A stretch of 64,000 nucleotides of DNA from Elymus sibiricus. Its lineage: Eukaryota > Streptophyta > Magnoliopsida > Poales > Poaceae. The position numbers were made by a program, and so were the translations under genes. Where the stretch lies: the NCBI GenBank assembly GCA_039707655.1, contig CM077665.1:315084486-315148485 (forward strand). The letters run 5' to 3'. Below, in pieces: positions 1 to 11,537 of the stretch (position 1 is its first letter; each line of letters opens with the position of its first letter). Below the pieces are notes generated by a model. That model was not told where the DNA came from. It ran no database searches and was given only the letters and a program-made list of their open reading frames with translations.

Positions 1-1
1 G

Positions 2-2024
2 GCTGCCACCCCCCATTCTGCCAGCGCAGCATTAGTGGCAGTCAGAGAAGAACGGGCCGGCACACGCACCGCATTGAAAGACACCGGCGGGCCCCCGCAT
101 GCGGAGCCAGGGGGCTCGCACGATCGACGGGAGCCCGCTCCTCCTCAAGCTGGGGCACCTGAGGCCCAAGCCGCTCCGATGGCCCCAGAAGCGCTCGGCC
201 CTCACGAAGCCCCCTCCGCACCAACGGCCCTCGAGACGCCCGAGCCTCTTGGGCCCGCCACGGGACGGGACACCGCAGGAGGCCTCGTCCCCGTCGAACA
301 CCCGGTGTACTACGTCAGCACGGTGCTGCGGGACGCGCGCTCATGTTATCCCATGCAACAGAAGCTCCTCCTAGCGCTCCTCGTCGCCTCAAGAAAGTTG
401 CGCCACTACTTCTAGGGGCATCCCATCAAGGTCGTCTCTGCTTACCCCTTGGAAAAGATCCTGCACAACCCCAACGCGGCAGGGAGAGTTGCCGAATGGA
501 ACATCGAGCTGCAGGCCTTCAACATAGAGTTCAGCACGACTAGGGTCATCAAAGGGGCAGCCCTAGCGGACTTCGTGGCGGAGTGGACAGACGCCCCGGA
601 CCGGGGGCTAGAGGGGAGCCAGTCCCTCATCCCTGGCGATGAAGCACCCGAAGGATGGACCATGCATTTCGACGGAGCCTTCACGCGCAAAGGAGTGGGA
701 GCCGGGGTTGTGCTCACTTCCCCAACAGGGGAAAAGCTCAATTATGCTGTGCAGCTCTGCTTCCAGCATGGAGAGAAGGTCTCCAACAACATCGCGGAGT
801 ACAAGGGCCTCATCGCCGGCCTCAAGGCGGCGGCGGCCTTGGGGGTTCGGTGCCTCACCGTCATGGGCGACTCCCAGCTCCTCGTCAACTTCTCCAACAA
901 AGAGTATACGCCCAAGGACGAGCACATGGAGGCGTATCTGGAAGAGGTACGTAAGATCGAAAAACATTTTCAGGGCTTGGAGCTGCAGCACATCCCGCGC
1001 GGCGCGAACAAGGAAGCCGATGACATCGCCAAGAGGGCCTCACGCCGCGAACCCCAGGAGCCAGGCGTCTTCGAGGAGCGGCTCTTCAAGCCCTCCGCGA
1101 CGCCACCTACCGAAGGCCGGGCGCCACGGAGTGAGGAGCTTCTCCCAGCACCGCCCTCGGGGGCTCCGGACTATGGCCAGGCCTCAGGAGCCCGACTGCT
1201 CCTGGCCTTGGAGCCCTAGGCCGACAGCTGGATGCAAGAATTCAGGGCGTACCTGCTTCACGGCGCGCTACCGGAGAAGGAGGAAGACGCGGAGCGCGTA
1301 GCCCGACAAGCCACAGCTTACTGCTTGCAGGACAGCGACTTGTACCGCAGGCGCCCGAACGACGTCGCGCTGCGGTGCATCTCCAAGGAGCAAGGGTGCG
1401 AGCTGCTGGCCGACATCCACGGAGGAGACTGCGGGCATCACTCTTCTTCACGCACGCTTGCAGGGAAGGCGTTCAGATTAGGCTTCTACTGGCCTTCGGC
1501 GCTTGACGACGCCATCGAGCTGGTTCGGTCTTGCGAGGCCTGCCAGTTCCATGCCAAGCAGATTCACCAACCCGCGCAGGGCCTCCAGACCATTCCACTC
1601 TCCTGGCCCTTTGCGGTCTGGGGGCTGGACATACTGGGGCCCTTCCCGCGAGCGGCGGGCGGGTACCGCTACCTCTACGTCGCCATCGACAAGTTCACCA
1701 AATGGGCGGAGGTGGAGCCCGTGCGCACCATCCCCGCCGGGTCGGCCGTCAAGTTCATCAAGGGCCTCGTAAGCCGCTTCGGCGTCCCCAACCGCATCAT
1801 CACCGACAACGGTTCGCAGTTCACAAGTCACCTCTTCAAGACCTATTGTGCTAACCTTGGAACGCAGATATGTTACGCTTCGGTAGCCCACCCACGGAGC
1901 AACGGCCAGGCGGAGCGCGCCAACGCGGAGGTCCTGCGAGGCCTCAAGGCAAGGAGCTTCAAGAAGAAGCTTGAAGCTTGCGGCAGGGGTTGGGTCGATG
2001 AGCTTCATTCGGTGTTGTGGTCCA
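2..2024 (+). pseudogene. Element A pol fragment: RT C-terminus, RNase H and integrase, broken by two stops and an insertion
   Basis: One reading frame runs from base 2 to 2024 and continues without frame change at 15133 once element B and one GTCCA copy are removed. It is stopped by TAG at 413-415 and TAG at 1217-1219; both sit where glutamine (CAG) fits the family, which suggests C-to-T changes. The RT/RNase H connection (HPVYYVSTVLRDA) is followed by an RNase H domain at about 655-1030 with its acidic residues in FDGAF, AEYKGL, GDSQLLVN and KEADDIAK. The integrase follows from about 1232: an HHCC zinc finger (CGHHSSSR ... CEACQFH), then the catalytic D, D and E in WGLDILGPF, ITDNGSQF and NGQAERANAEV. 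The insertion falls in codon ATC just after LHSVLWS. Confidence 0.9.
2020..2024. other. Target site duplication GTCCA (left copy; right copy 15128-15132)
   Basis: GTCCA directly abuts both outer LTR ends of element B. Removing B and one copy restores element A's integrase frame (tgg tcc atc cgc), which independently confirms the insertion boundaries. Confidence 0.95.
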
Positions 2025-2606
2025 TGTCGTGGGAACGAGTCTGACAGTAGAAGGTAGGGGTACGTAAGGAGAGGGCAGAGTCCTAGCTACGGCGAGGGTG
2101 TACACACAGATGTATGAGTTCAGGCCCCTCTCGTGGAGGAAAAAGCCCTACGTCTCAGGTGCTTGGGAGCTCTTTGTCGAGTGTAATAGGAGTATCGTTA
2201 CAGGGGATGCCAACCAACCCTTATGCCAGAGGGGAGGGGTGGCTTATATAGAGTGCGCTGCCCCTCATAAGTGTCCAGCGTTTAAGGGTCAGATCGTGGT
2301 TATAAAGACGTACGTTACTGGTAACGTACAACATAAATGCTATTAATGGTCTTGATGAACGCCTGCCCGTTAGCCTCCCTGGGGTGACTTCTGGGCTTCT
2401 GTGGTCGACTGTCTTCTGGTCCTTCCGAGTGAAAGGTAAGCGTCGAGTGAAAAGGTACCTCCGAGTGTATATTGTCGAGTGACTTGTATGTCTTGGCGAT
2501 TTCAGTCGGAGACTTCCTTGTAGCCCTTAAGCTTTCTGGGGCAGTGTCCTTAGGTAGGGCATGTAGGTCAGGCCTATGACCCTACCCTAGGTACATATCC
2601 CCATCA
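2025..2606 (-). repeat. Element B 3' LTR
   Basis: On the + strand it begins TGTCGTGGGAACG and ends TACATATCCCCATCA; read in element orientation it starts TGATGGGG and ends GACA, the usual TG...CA. It matches 14546-15127 over its full length with five transitions. A TATATAA box lies on the - strand near 2244-2250. The U3/R part (about 2425-2490) holds several CGAGTG hexamers. Confidence 0.93.
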
Positions 2607-2622
2607 TTAGCCCCCGAATGGA
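2607..2622 (-). other. Element B polypurine tract
   Basis: Read on the - strand this is CATTCGGGGGCTAA immediately before the 3' LTR start TGATGGGG. A G-rich run next to the 3' LTR is the expected primer for second-strand DNA synthesis. Confidence 0.75.
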
Positions 2623-3154
2623 TCGGGGTTCGAGTGTAAAAAGTGTCAATGCAGGTTCTGACAAGACACAAAAATTCCGAGTGCATTTTGAGGCTTCTTA
2701 GAAATCTGCGTCGATTGGAACCTTTATCGTTCGCCCTGATCGATTCTGTCTTGAAGTATATCCGAGTGAAACTGAGCTCGAAATCAGGTCGAGTGAAACT
2801 GAGCTCGAAATCAGGTTCGAGTGGTCTGCAGAGTCTTCTGATGTGACGGTTCGCTCCGTCGGGTCCGGATTTTACGGGATTCGAAAATTGGATAAACATG
2901 CGCCGAGCGGAGATGACGCAACCGCAAAGGCAAGTGGGCACACGACGCCTCAATTATCGCGCCGCAAAAATCGCCACGCAGCGCGCCTCCTCTGAATTCG
3001 GGATGCTCAGAGATCTGGCGGGCCCGCAGGTCAGAGACCCACACGGGCGGATATAAGGGGCGACGACGCCGGTGCTGGTACAGTATTCTTCCCCCAAATC
3101 TGCTCTTCTCCACCTCCTCCTCTGCTCAACTCCGCTCCAACGACCGCCGCCGCC
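2623..3154 (+). promoter_or_regulatory. Upstream region and putative promoter of the antisense gene in element B
   Basis: About 530 bp between the polypurine tract and the antisense start codon. It contains a TATA-like box (GATATAAGG, about 3050-3058) roughly 100 bp before the ATG at 3155, and several CGAGTG motifs. A 26-bp direct repeat (CGAGTGAAACTGAGCTCGAA followed by ATCAGG) occurs twice at about 2762-2813. The leader is C-rich and the ATG context (GCCGCCATGAC) is good for a plant start. Promoter activity is inferred, not shown. Confidence 0.5.
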
Positions 3155-6100
3155 ATGACGAAGGGCAAGACGGAGAAGCTCGAGCGCACCAAGAAGGGAG
3201 GAGCCAAGGCGAAGAAACCGTCGGGCGCCCGGTCGACGGTGCCACCGGGGTGGATCCAGGGGGATTTCCTCCAATCGACGGTCACGGCGGAGGATGTGCA
3301 AAATCTCGTCGTCGACGGGTTGATTGCTGCGGAGTCCTGGAGATTGCCGAAGGGGGAGACCGAGCCAGAGCCACGCGACGGCGAGCGAGTTCTGCTTCTC
3401 ACCCACGTCGAACGAGGTTTCTCCATGCCACCCCACCCATTCGTCCGTAGTTTCATGAACTATTTCGGGGCACAGCTCCATCATTTCCCTCCGAATGCAA
3501 TTGCCTATCTTTCTTGTTTCATAACTTTGTGCGAATGCTTCCTGGGCTGTCCTCCGCATTGGGGTTTGTTTAAACACATATTCTCTGTTAGATCCCAATC
3601 TGTCAAGAAAGCCAATCCCAGTGATAGCAAAACCCACGTAATCCAACTGTGTTCTGGCTTAGGGATCCAAAAGAGAGGCAGGAGTGCATTCCCATCTATG
3701 ACCTTTCCTGACTCTGTCCGGGGTTGGCAGTCGACATGGTTCTATTGCAAGAACGTTGCATCACCAAATATGTTGACTGGACTTCCTCCTTTCACCTTGG
3801 ATCGACCTACCACCCCCAAACCACTGTACGTGACCAAGGTAGAGAAAATCCAAGTAGGGATCCTAGTGAACGTTGTATCTGATCTGATCCGCGGCGGAGT
3901 GACTGGCTTGGATCTCCTTGAAACGTTTCTCAGTCGACAGATCCAGCCTCTCCAAGCCCGAGATCACACCATGTGGCATTACTCGGGCCCTGAGGATACC
4001 ACTCGGACTCATCCTGAAGAAGTTTCTGACGAGACCGTTTCTCAGTGGCTCAGGAGCATCACCGGAGCCTGTGATAATCCCGAGGGAGCCAAGCGAATTC
4101 CACCCTTTTCTACTTTGAACCCACCAAAGAACCTGGTGAGTTATACCTCTGTCGATTATTTTAACATTTGTCGAGTAACTGGATCTTCAGTCGACTGACT
4201 TTGAAGCTTGTATCTTGCAGGAATTTACAAACATGTACTCGCCCGTGCCAAACGGAGAACAGCCTGACGAAGAAGAAGGGAGCGTAGATGACAGCGCAGA
4301 CGGCGATTATGCCAACGACAGCGAGAGCAGCGATGACGACCTGGAGGAAGGCGAGGTGGAAGCTCAGGTCTCTCTGCGCACCGGGCGTCGCACCAAGCAG
4401 CAAGAAGACCCAGAGGTTGCTCCGAGCAAAACTGTGGCGTCGAGCACAAGGAACCCAAAGCGTGACCGTGCCGCAACATCAGGGTCGACTGAAAAAGCTA
4501 CGAAACAACTCAAGCCGGACGCGCCAAAACCTCGGAAGGCCCTGCCTCGTATCAAGATTGCTGTGCCTGTTGCCTCAACGTGAGTGTTTATTTTCCTGTA
4601 ATTGTGATTGTGGCACTTCATGTCTCTGCTGGCCGAGTGGAGTTTATCCGCCAGAGCTGCTACCTCTGTGACGTCGCCCCAGCGAAATGATGGGGACCAT
4701 ATGGAAGTGGACACTCCTGATGCGGCCACCTCCCAACGAGGTATAACAAACCCACACTCTACTCTGTTTTTTGAAGAATAATCGTCGAGTGACTTGATTA
4801 AAATTGCCGATTGATAGCTGACGAAGTCATCGAACTGGAAGATGATGAGGAGCTGCAGCGAGGAACGCAAGATGAAGCTGTGCCTCTAGAGGCTCCACAC
4901 GTACGCACTCGGAGAACATCGTCAGGACAGACGCCCCATGGGTCGACTGCTGCGACACCTCCAGCCCTTGTGGCCCCGTTGTCGAGTGCTCCGCCAGCCA
5001 CTTCAATTCTGGTGGCTTCAGCACCTATTGGACAATCTGAAGCACCTCCTGCTGCCTCAGTTACAGCACCAACTCCTTCGATGCCCGCATACCCTTTGTA
5101 TCACGTCCCGGAGGACCAAACTGGAGCCGCCAAGGAAGCCATGATTCAGGCTGGGCAGATGATGCTGCGAACAAAGGAGGCGTATGAAGCCAGCAAGTTA
5201 GCCTATGATGCCAGCTCAGCGCTTCAAGCCAACGTCCAAGTAAGTGCTATTGTAAGTTCATTTCCAATTGAATTCTTGTCCGTCTTGATTTTACACCCAC
5301 AGGGTGTTTTCTTCGCAAGTAGATCAGGTAGTCTCTGGTCCAGTGGGGGCACGCTGAGTGTACCCACTGGGTGTAGTCCCCGAGACCGCTGTCAAATGGC
5401 GAAGGCATCGACAGGGGTCTTAGAGTCGGTTTGAAAGTTGTTTTCCATTCGACAGGACAGACCTTGTCGAGTAAAAGTAGGTCCAGTGGGGGCACGCTGA
5501 GTGCACCCACTGGGTGTAGTCCCCGAGACCGCCGTCGAGTGCTTGCATCGGCGGGGGTCTGATAGAGACAATGTTCGCTTGCTTGCTTCTTTGTTTATAC
5601 TCTGACAGGCCAGACCTGGTCGAGTGTTTTTGTATCCAGTGGGGGCACGCTGAGTGCACCCACTGGGTGTAGTCCCCGAGACTACTGTCGATCGTTGACG
5701 ATGGGCAGCAGTCTTAAGAACCATTCTGCAGGTTTCATGGACATCATTTCCATCAACCATGATATGACGCTGTATAGGGTTGTGGGGTGGGGCGGCGGGC
5801 CACCTTTCAGTCGACTGCACTTGTACTTTTCCACTCGGGAGTAGAGAAATATCCATGTCGAATGAACCCCTTCTTTGCTGATTTCAGAAAGCCTGTGGGC
5901 TCGGGACCAAGTACGTCGAGCTGGAGAAGGAAAAGAATCGACTTCTGCTGGATCTGGAGCTGACGAACAACAACCTGGACCGTGCACAGACCGAATTGAA
6001 GACTTTGGGAGGTAATCTTTGTCGATCAATTGCATTATCACTTTCATCTTCCATCCTTTGAACCGAGTGAATCCACTCGAACAGACGTACGTGATGAGAA

Positions 6101-6950
6101 CCGTCGTCTCCGAGCGCGACTCAACAATGTTATTTCTTTAGATACCATGAAGAAGGAGCTCGAGGACAAGGACAAATCACTTGTTGATGCTCAGAAGGAA
6201 GCGAAGGAGAAAACTGAAGCTGCTGAGAAGAAACTTGCTGCAGCCAGTAAACTGGAAGAAAAGAACGCCAAACTCAAGCAGGAACGATCCGACTGGATCA
6301 AAAAACTTGAAGTGCAGACCAAGGGAAAGAGTGCTCTGGAAAAACACTTAGGAGACTTTGCGAAGAAAAAGTTCAGCATGCTTGAAGGTGACTTTCTTCT
6401 GTCGAATGAATTTCTTTGATTTCCTCAGAACGGCATTGTGATCACCTTTTCCCTTTCTCTTCACGCAGAATTCTGTCAAGACTTTGAGAAGGAAACCGAA
6501 GAAATCGAGCCCAATCTGGACCCCACGAAGTCACTCGTCGGAGATGCCGTGGCCATGGATATGTTTCGACTCGAAGCTCGTCTTAAGAGTGTCCAAGGAT
6601 ATGTCACTCGACTGAAGGCTGCATTCGAGAAGGTCAACAAGGAGTTGTGGCCTGAAGATTCTCTCCAGACTGACCTCGAGTCTATGATGACTCGCCTCAA
6701 CGAAATTCCCAGTCAAGTGCAGGCGTGGAAGAAATCCGCTGCTCGTTGTGGTGCTGATGTGGCACTTTCACTCGTCAGGGTTCATTGCAAGGAGGCCGGG
6801 GAGGACAAACTGAAGGCCCTCCGAGTGATCAACACAAAGAAACTTCAGTTTAAAGATTTCATGGAGACTTTCATCGAAGCAGCCACTCGGATCGCCGACG
6901 GAATTGACCTAGACACCTTTGTCGAGCCCTCAAGCCCTACTGGAGCTTGA
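3155..6950 (+). CDS. Antisense passenger gene of element B: seven-exon protein with a putative gypsy-type transposon domain and coiled coils
   Basis: Seven exons join in phase with GT-AG introns: 3155-4135, 4221-4579, 4655-4740, 4818-5239, 5888-6011, 6085-6387 and 6469-6950. The total is 2757 nt, giving 918 residues and a TGA. Residues about 85-150 (VERGFSMPPHPFVRSFMNYF ... PPHWGLFKHIF) resemble the domain catalogued as 'putative gypsy type transposon' (PF04195). Exon 2 is very acidic (DEEEGSVDDSADGDYANDS). Exon 4 is Pro/Ala/Ser-rich. Exons 5-6 (about residues 617-760) are Lys/Glu-rich coiled coil. Exon 7 is a helical C-terminal region. The gene lies opposite to gag-pol, between integrase and 3' LTR, with its own TATA-like box. 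Its function is unknown; such extra genes occur in Tat elements. No stop or frameshift disturbs the spliced frame although gag-pol on the other strand has six stops. The splice sites are my reading and lack transcript support. Confidence 0.72.
5340..5683 (+). repeat. Three hairpin-forming repeats inside intron 4 of the antisense gene
   Basis: A block starting CCAGTGGGGGCACGCTGAGT and running to GTAGTCCCCGAGAC occurs at 5340, 5483 and 5636, with spacings of 143 and 153 bp. CCAGTGGG and CCCACTGG within each block can pair as a stem around a short loop. The sequence between blocks is also partly repeated (GACAGG-CAGACC-TGTCGAGT), so this is an imperfect tandem repeat of about 150 bp. It makes intron 4 (5240-5887) the longest intron. 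Confidence 0.8.
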
Positions 6951-8387
6951 ACAAGTACTTTGCTTTCAGTAAAAACTTTATTTGCCTCGGTATGCCGAGT
7001 GATGCTGTAACCGATTAAACCTTCGTTCAGGCCCGAAGCCTGAGAACTTCCCTTTGCGCGAACAAGTTTTTGCTGCGCTAGAGATTCTAGGCTTACTCGC
7101 ATTTTGCTTTCCATCATTTTGCTTGGCTGAATTTATTTAATTCCCGAATGGAACTTAGGCGAAGACTGGTTCGCAGCTAAGTTAGGAATACCTTACACTC
7201 GGAAGGATTTTTTAACTTAGATGAAAACTGGTTCACAGCTAAGCCCCCGAGCAAGAGGGTTGCTCTTCCCTCGGAGAAGTTTTCTGAACTTAGGCGAAGA
7301 CTGGTTCGCGGCTAAGTTTCCGAGTGTATTGAATGTTATACACCCGGAAAGGTCTTTAACTTAGGCGAAACGGGTTTGCAGCTAAGCCCCCGAGCAAGAG
7401 GATTGCTCTTTACTCGGAAAAGTTTTTGAACTTAAGCGAAGACTGGTTCGCGGCTAAGTCTCCGAGTGTATTGAATGTTATACACTCGGAAGGGTCTTTA
7501 ACTTAGGCGAAACGGGTTCGTAGCTAAGCCCCCAAGCAAGAGGGTTGCTCTTCACTCGGAGAAGTTTTCTGAACTTAGGCGAAGACTGGTTCGCGGCTAA
7601 GTCTCCGAGTGTATTGAATGTCATACACTCGGAAGGGTTTTTAACTTAGGCGAAACGGACTCGCAGCTAAGCCCCCGAGCAAGAGGGTTGCTCTTCACTC
7701 GGAGAAGTTTTCTGAACTTAGGCGAAGACTGGTTCGCGGCTAAGTCTCCGAGTGTATTGAATGTTATACACCCGGAAAGGTCTTTAACTTAGGCGAAACA
7801 GGTTCGCAGCTAAGCCCCCGAGCAAGAGGATTGCTCTTTACTCGGAAAAGTTTTTTAACTTAGGCGAAGACTGGTTCGAGGCTAAGTCTCCGAGTGTATT
7901 GAATGTTATACACTCGGAAGGGTTTTTAACTTAGGCGAAACGGGTTCGCAGCTAAGCCCCCGAGCAAGAGGGTTGCTCTTCACTCGGAGAAGTTTTCTGA
8001 ACTTAGGCGAAGACTGGTTCGCGGCTAAGTCTCCGAGTGTATTGAATGTTATACACTCGGAAGGGTTTTTAACTTAGGCGAAACGGATTCGCGGCTAAGC
8101 CCCCGAGCAAGAGGGTTGCTCTTCACTCGGAGAAGTTTTCTGAACTTAGGCGAAGATTGGTTCGCGGCTAAGTCCCCGAGTGTATTGAATGTTATACACT
8201 CGGAAGGGTTTTTAACTTAGGTGAAACGGGTTCGCAGCTAAGCCCCCGAGCAAGAGGGTTGCTCTTCACTCGGAGAAGTTTTTGAATGCGAAATTGTGCG
8301 ATCGGAATCGACAATAGACTGCGGAAGTCATAACTTAACAAACGACATCGTCTGGAGCACTCTTATTACATCAAAACAACTCAGTCG
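6951..8387. repeat. Element B 3' untranslated region with a tandem array of about 143-bp units
   Basis: From about 7145 to 8283 a unit of two diverged ~71-bp halves is repeated about eight times. One half carries AACTTAGGCGAAGACTGGTTC followed by GCGGCTAAG, the other AACTTAGGCGAAACGGGTTC followed by GCAGCTAAG and CCCCCGAGCAAGAGG. Successive starts at 7571, 7714, 7857, 7999 and 8142 give a period of 142-143 bp. Each unit also contains CCGAGTG and CACTCGG. The array is non-coding on both strands. It lies between the stops of two convergent genes: gag-pol ends at 8388 on -, the antisense gene at 6950 on +. Arrays in this region of Tat elements are known as seeds of satellite DNA. Confidence 0.9.
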
Positions 8388-11300
8388 TCAAGTATAAAAG
8401 CGTCGAAGCAATTCCGCGTTCCAGGCGCGTGGCTCATCAATATTCTTCTTCAAGTTGAAAAGATGGTACGCTCCGTTGTTCAGCACCTTGGTGACGACGA
8501 ATGGGCCTTCCCACGCTGGGGCCAACTTGTGGGGCCGCTGCTGATCCACTCGGAGCACCAGATCACCTTCGTGGAATGAACGGCTCTTGACGCGTCTCGC
8601 ATGGAAGCGGCGAATGTCTTGTTGATATACAGTCGACCGGATCAGGGCCATATCTCGTTCTTCCTCTAGGAGATCCACACCATCTTGTCTAGCTTGCTCA
8701 GCTTCGTCTTCAGAGTATAGATCCACTCAGGGGGAATTGTGAAGGACGTCACTTGGCAAAACGGCTTCAGCTCCATACACAAGGAAGAAAGGAGTGCGTC
8801 CAGTCGACCGGTTTGGAGTTGTCCTCAAGCCCCACAGGACAGACGGCAATTCAGTGACCCAAGCTCCAGCAGCATGATCAAGATCTCGCATGAGCCGAGG
8901 CTTCAGTCCTTGGAGGATAAGACCATTCGCTCGCTCAGCTTGACCGTTAGACTGGGGGTGTGCAACGGACGCGTAGTCCACCCGAGTGCCTTGAGAGGAG
9001 CAAAAGTATCTGAACTCTTCCGAGTCAAAATTAGAGCCGTTGTCTGTAATGATACTGTGGGGGACTCCATACCGGAATATTATCTCTTTCATGAATTTGA
9101 TAGCAGTGCGGGCGTTCAGCTTCTTGATGGGTTTAGCTTCGATCCACTTAGCAAACTTGTCGACTGCAACCAGTAAGTGAGTGAATCCACTCTGGCCTGT
9201 TCTAAGGGGTCCAACCATATCCAAGCCCCATATAGCGAACGGCCAGACGAGTGGAATAGTCTTCAAGGCAGACGCAGGTTTGTGTGACAGGTTCGAATAA
9301 AACTGGCATCCTTCGCAGTGATCGACTATATCTTTAGCCATCTCATTGGCGCGTGGCCAAAAGAAACCCGCTCGGTAAGCTTTGGCAACAATTGTCCTAG
9401 AGGACGCATGATGACCACAAGTTCCCGAGTGAATCTCCTCCAAAATCAGTCGACCTTCTTCAGGAGAAATACACCGCTGAATCACGCCAGTCACACTTTC
9501 TCTGTAGAGTTGTCCATCCATAACAGTAAAAGCCTTGGATCTGCGGACTATCTGTCGAGCTTCATCTTCATCATTTGGGAGTTCTCGCCTCAGAATATAC
9601 GCAATATAAGGAACAGTCCAGTCGGGGATGATCACTAAAATCTCCATAACCAGATCAATAACTGCTGGGACGTCGACTTCAGTCGGATCTGAGGCGCTCT
9701 TTGCTTGCGGGGGCTCTTCAGTGAAAGGATCTTCCTGCACCGAAGGAGAATGAAGGTGCTCGAGAAATACATTGCTGGGGACAGGTTTCCGAGTGGATCC
9801 AATCTTTGCCAGCTCATCAGCTGCTTGATTCTTCATTCGGGGAACATGATGGAGTTCCAAGCCTTCGAATTTCTTCTCAAGTTTCCTTACTGCATTGCAG
9901 TATCCTGTCATAGCGGGGTTCCTGACATCCCACTCTTTCATCACTTGATTGACCACCAAATCAGAGTCGCCATATACCATCAGGCGCCGGACACCGAGTG
10001 AAATGGCCATACGCAACCCATACAAGAGTGCTTCATATTCAGCTTCATTGTTGGAGGAATCAAAGTGAATCTGCAAAACGTAACTGAGTTTGTCGCCTTG
10101 TGGGGACACCAGTACTACCCCAGCACCAGACCCATTCAGCATCTTCGAGCCATCAAAGAACATGGTCCAGTGTGCCGAGTAAACTTGGACCGGCTGCTGC
10201 TGTTCAGTCCACTCGGCCAGGAAATCGGCGAGGGCTTGAGACTTGATTGCTTTCTTTGCTTCAAACTTGATGTCAAAATAGAGGAGCTCAATAGCCCATT
10301 TGGCCACTCGACCAGACGCATCTCGATTGTGGAGAATTTCAGACAATGGAGCATCACTGACGACTGAAATTGAGTGATCTTGAAAATAATGTGCCACCTT
10401 CTTAGCTGACAGATATATACCGTACACGAGCTTCTGGTAATGTGGATATCTTTGCTTTGAAGGAGTCAACACTTCAGAGACGTAATAAACAGGACGCTGG
10501 ACTTTGTAAGCTTTACCTTCCTCTTCCCTCTCGACAGTGAGAACTGTACTGAAGACCTGATTAGTAGCCGCTATGTACAATAGCAATGGCTCCTTACTGT
10601 GCGGAGCAGCAAGCACCGGCTGGGTGGAAAGCAGAGCTTTGAGCTCGACAAACGCTGCTTCAGCTTCAAGAGTCCACTCGAATGTATCAGACTTCTTCAT
10701 CAGTCGGTATAAAGGCAATGCCTTTTCACCGAGACGAGAAATGAATCGACTCAATGCTGCCAAGCAACCTGTGAGCTTCTGGACATCGTGCACACGCTCA
10801 GGGCTTTTCATTCGGGTGATGGCACCGATCTTTTCAGGATTAACGTCGATTCCCTTTTCAGAAACGAGAAAACCGAGTAATCTGCCGCCAGGAACACCGA
10901 AAGCGCACTTAGTCGGATTTAGCTTGATATCATATCTCCTCAGATTGGCGAATGTTTCAGCCAAGTCAGACAACAGGTCGGAACCTTTGCGAGACTTGAT
11001 GACAATGTCATCCATGTAGGCTTCAACATTCCGAGGAATCTGACCGAGTAAACATTTTTGAATCATGCGCATGAAAGTAGCGCCAGCGTTCTTCAAACCA
11101 AAAGGCATGGTGATATAACAGAAACACCCGAAAGGGGTGACGAAGGCTGTCTTTATTTCATCCGGACCAAACAGACGGATCTGATGGTAACCAGAGTAAG
11201 CATCCAGAAAAGATAGACGCTCACACCCCGCAGTTGAGTCGACAATCTGATCAATGCGGGGGAGTGGAAAATGATCTTTCGGGCAGACCCGATTGATATG

Positions 11301-11537
11301 TTTGAAATCAATACACATGCGGAGTGACTTGTCCTTTTTAGGGACCATAACGACGTTCGATAACCACTCGGAGTGGTAAATCTCACGTATGAACTTAGCC
11401 GCCAAGAGACGAGCCACCTCCTCGCCGATTGCTTTTCGCTTCTCCGTTGCCGACCGACGCAAATGCTCCTTCACAGGCTTGGCCTTCGGGTCAACTCTCA
11501 ACTGGTGCTCAGCCAGTTCCCTGGGTACACCAGGCAT
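8388..11537 (-). pseudogene. Element B reverse transcriptase, RNase H and integrase
   Basis: The longest open part is 936 codons. RT has SEWLSNVVMVPKKDKSLRMC, FLDAYSGYHQI, MPFGLKNAGATF and the catalytic YMDD at 11007-11018. RNase H shows FDGS, NEAEYEALLYGL, GDSDLVVNQV and QAADELAKIG (about 10170-9800). Integrase has the HHCC finger (HSGTCGHHASSR, CEGCQFY), then WGLDMVGPL, ITDNGSNFDSEEF and NGQAERANGLIL for the D,D,E triad. A TGA at 8727 separates the final 112 codons (GPFVVTKVL, AELLRRFYT), the usual integrase end. All catalytic residues I looked for are present, so only the stops inactivate it. Confidence 0.92.

Noticed and set aside
2098..2346. 82-codon + strand frame, also present at 14631-14867
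   Set aside because: It lies wholly in element B's LTRs; no family resemblance.
5392..5856. Minus-strand frame of 154 codons with an internal protein repeat (SGTTPSGCTQRAPTG)
   Set aside because: It is the antisense reading of the tandem repeats in intron 4; the repetition comes from the DNA repeat.
7145..8283. CRISPR-like array
   Set aside because: Repeats are contiguous 143-bp units without unique spacers, in a plant retrotransposon.
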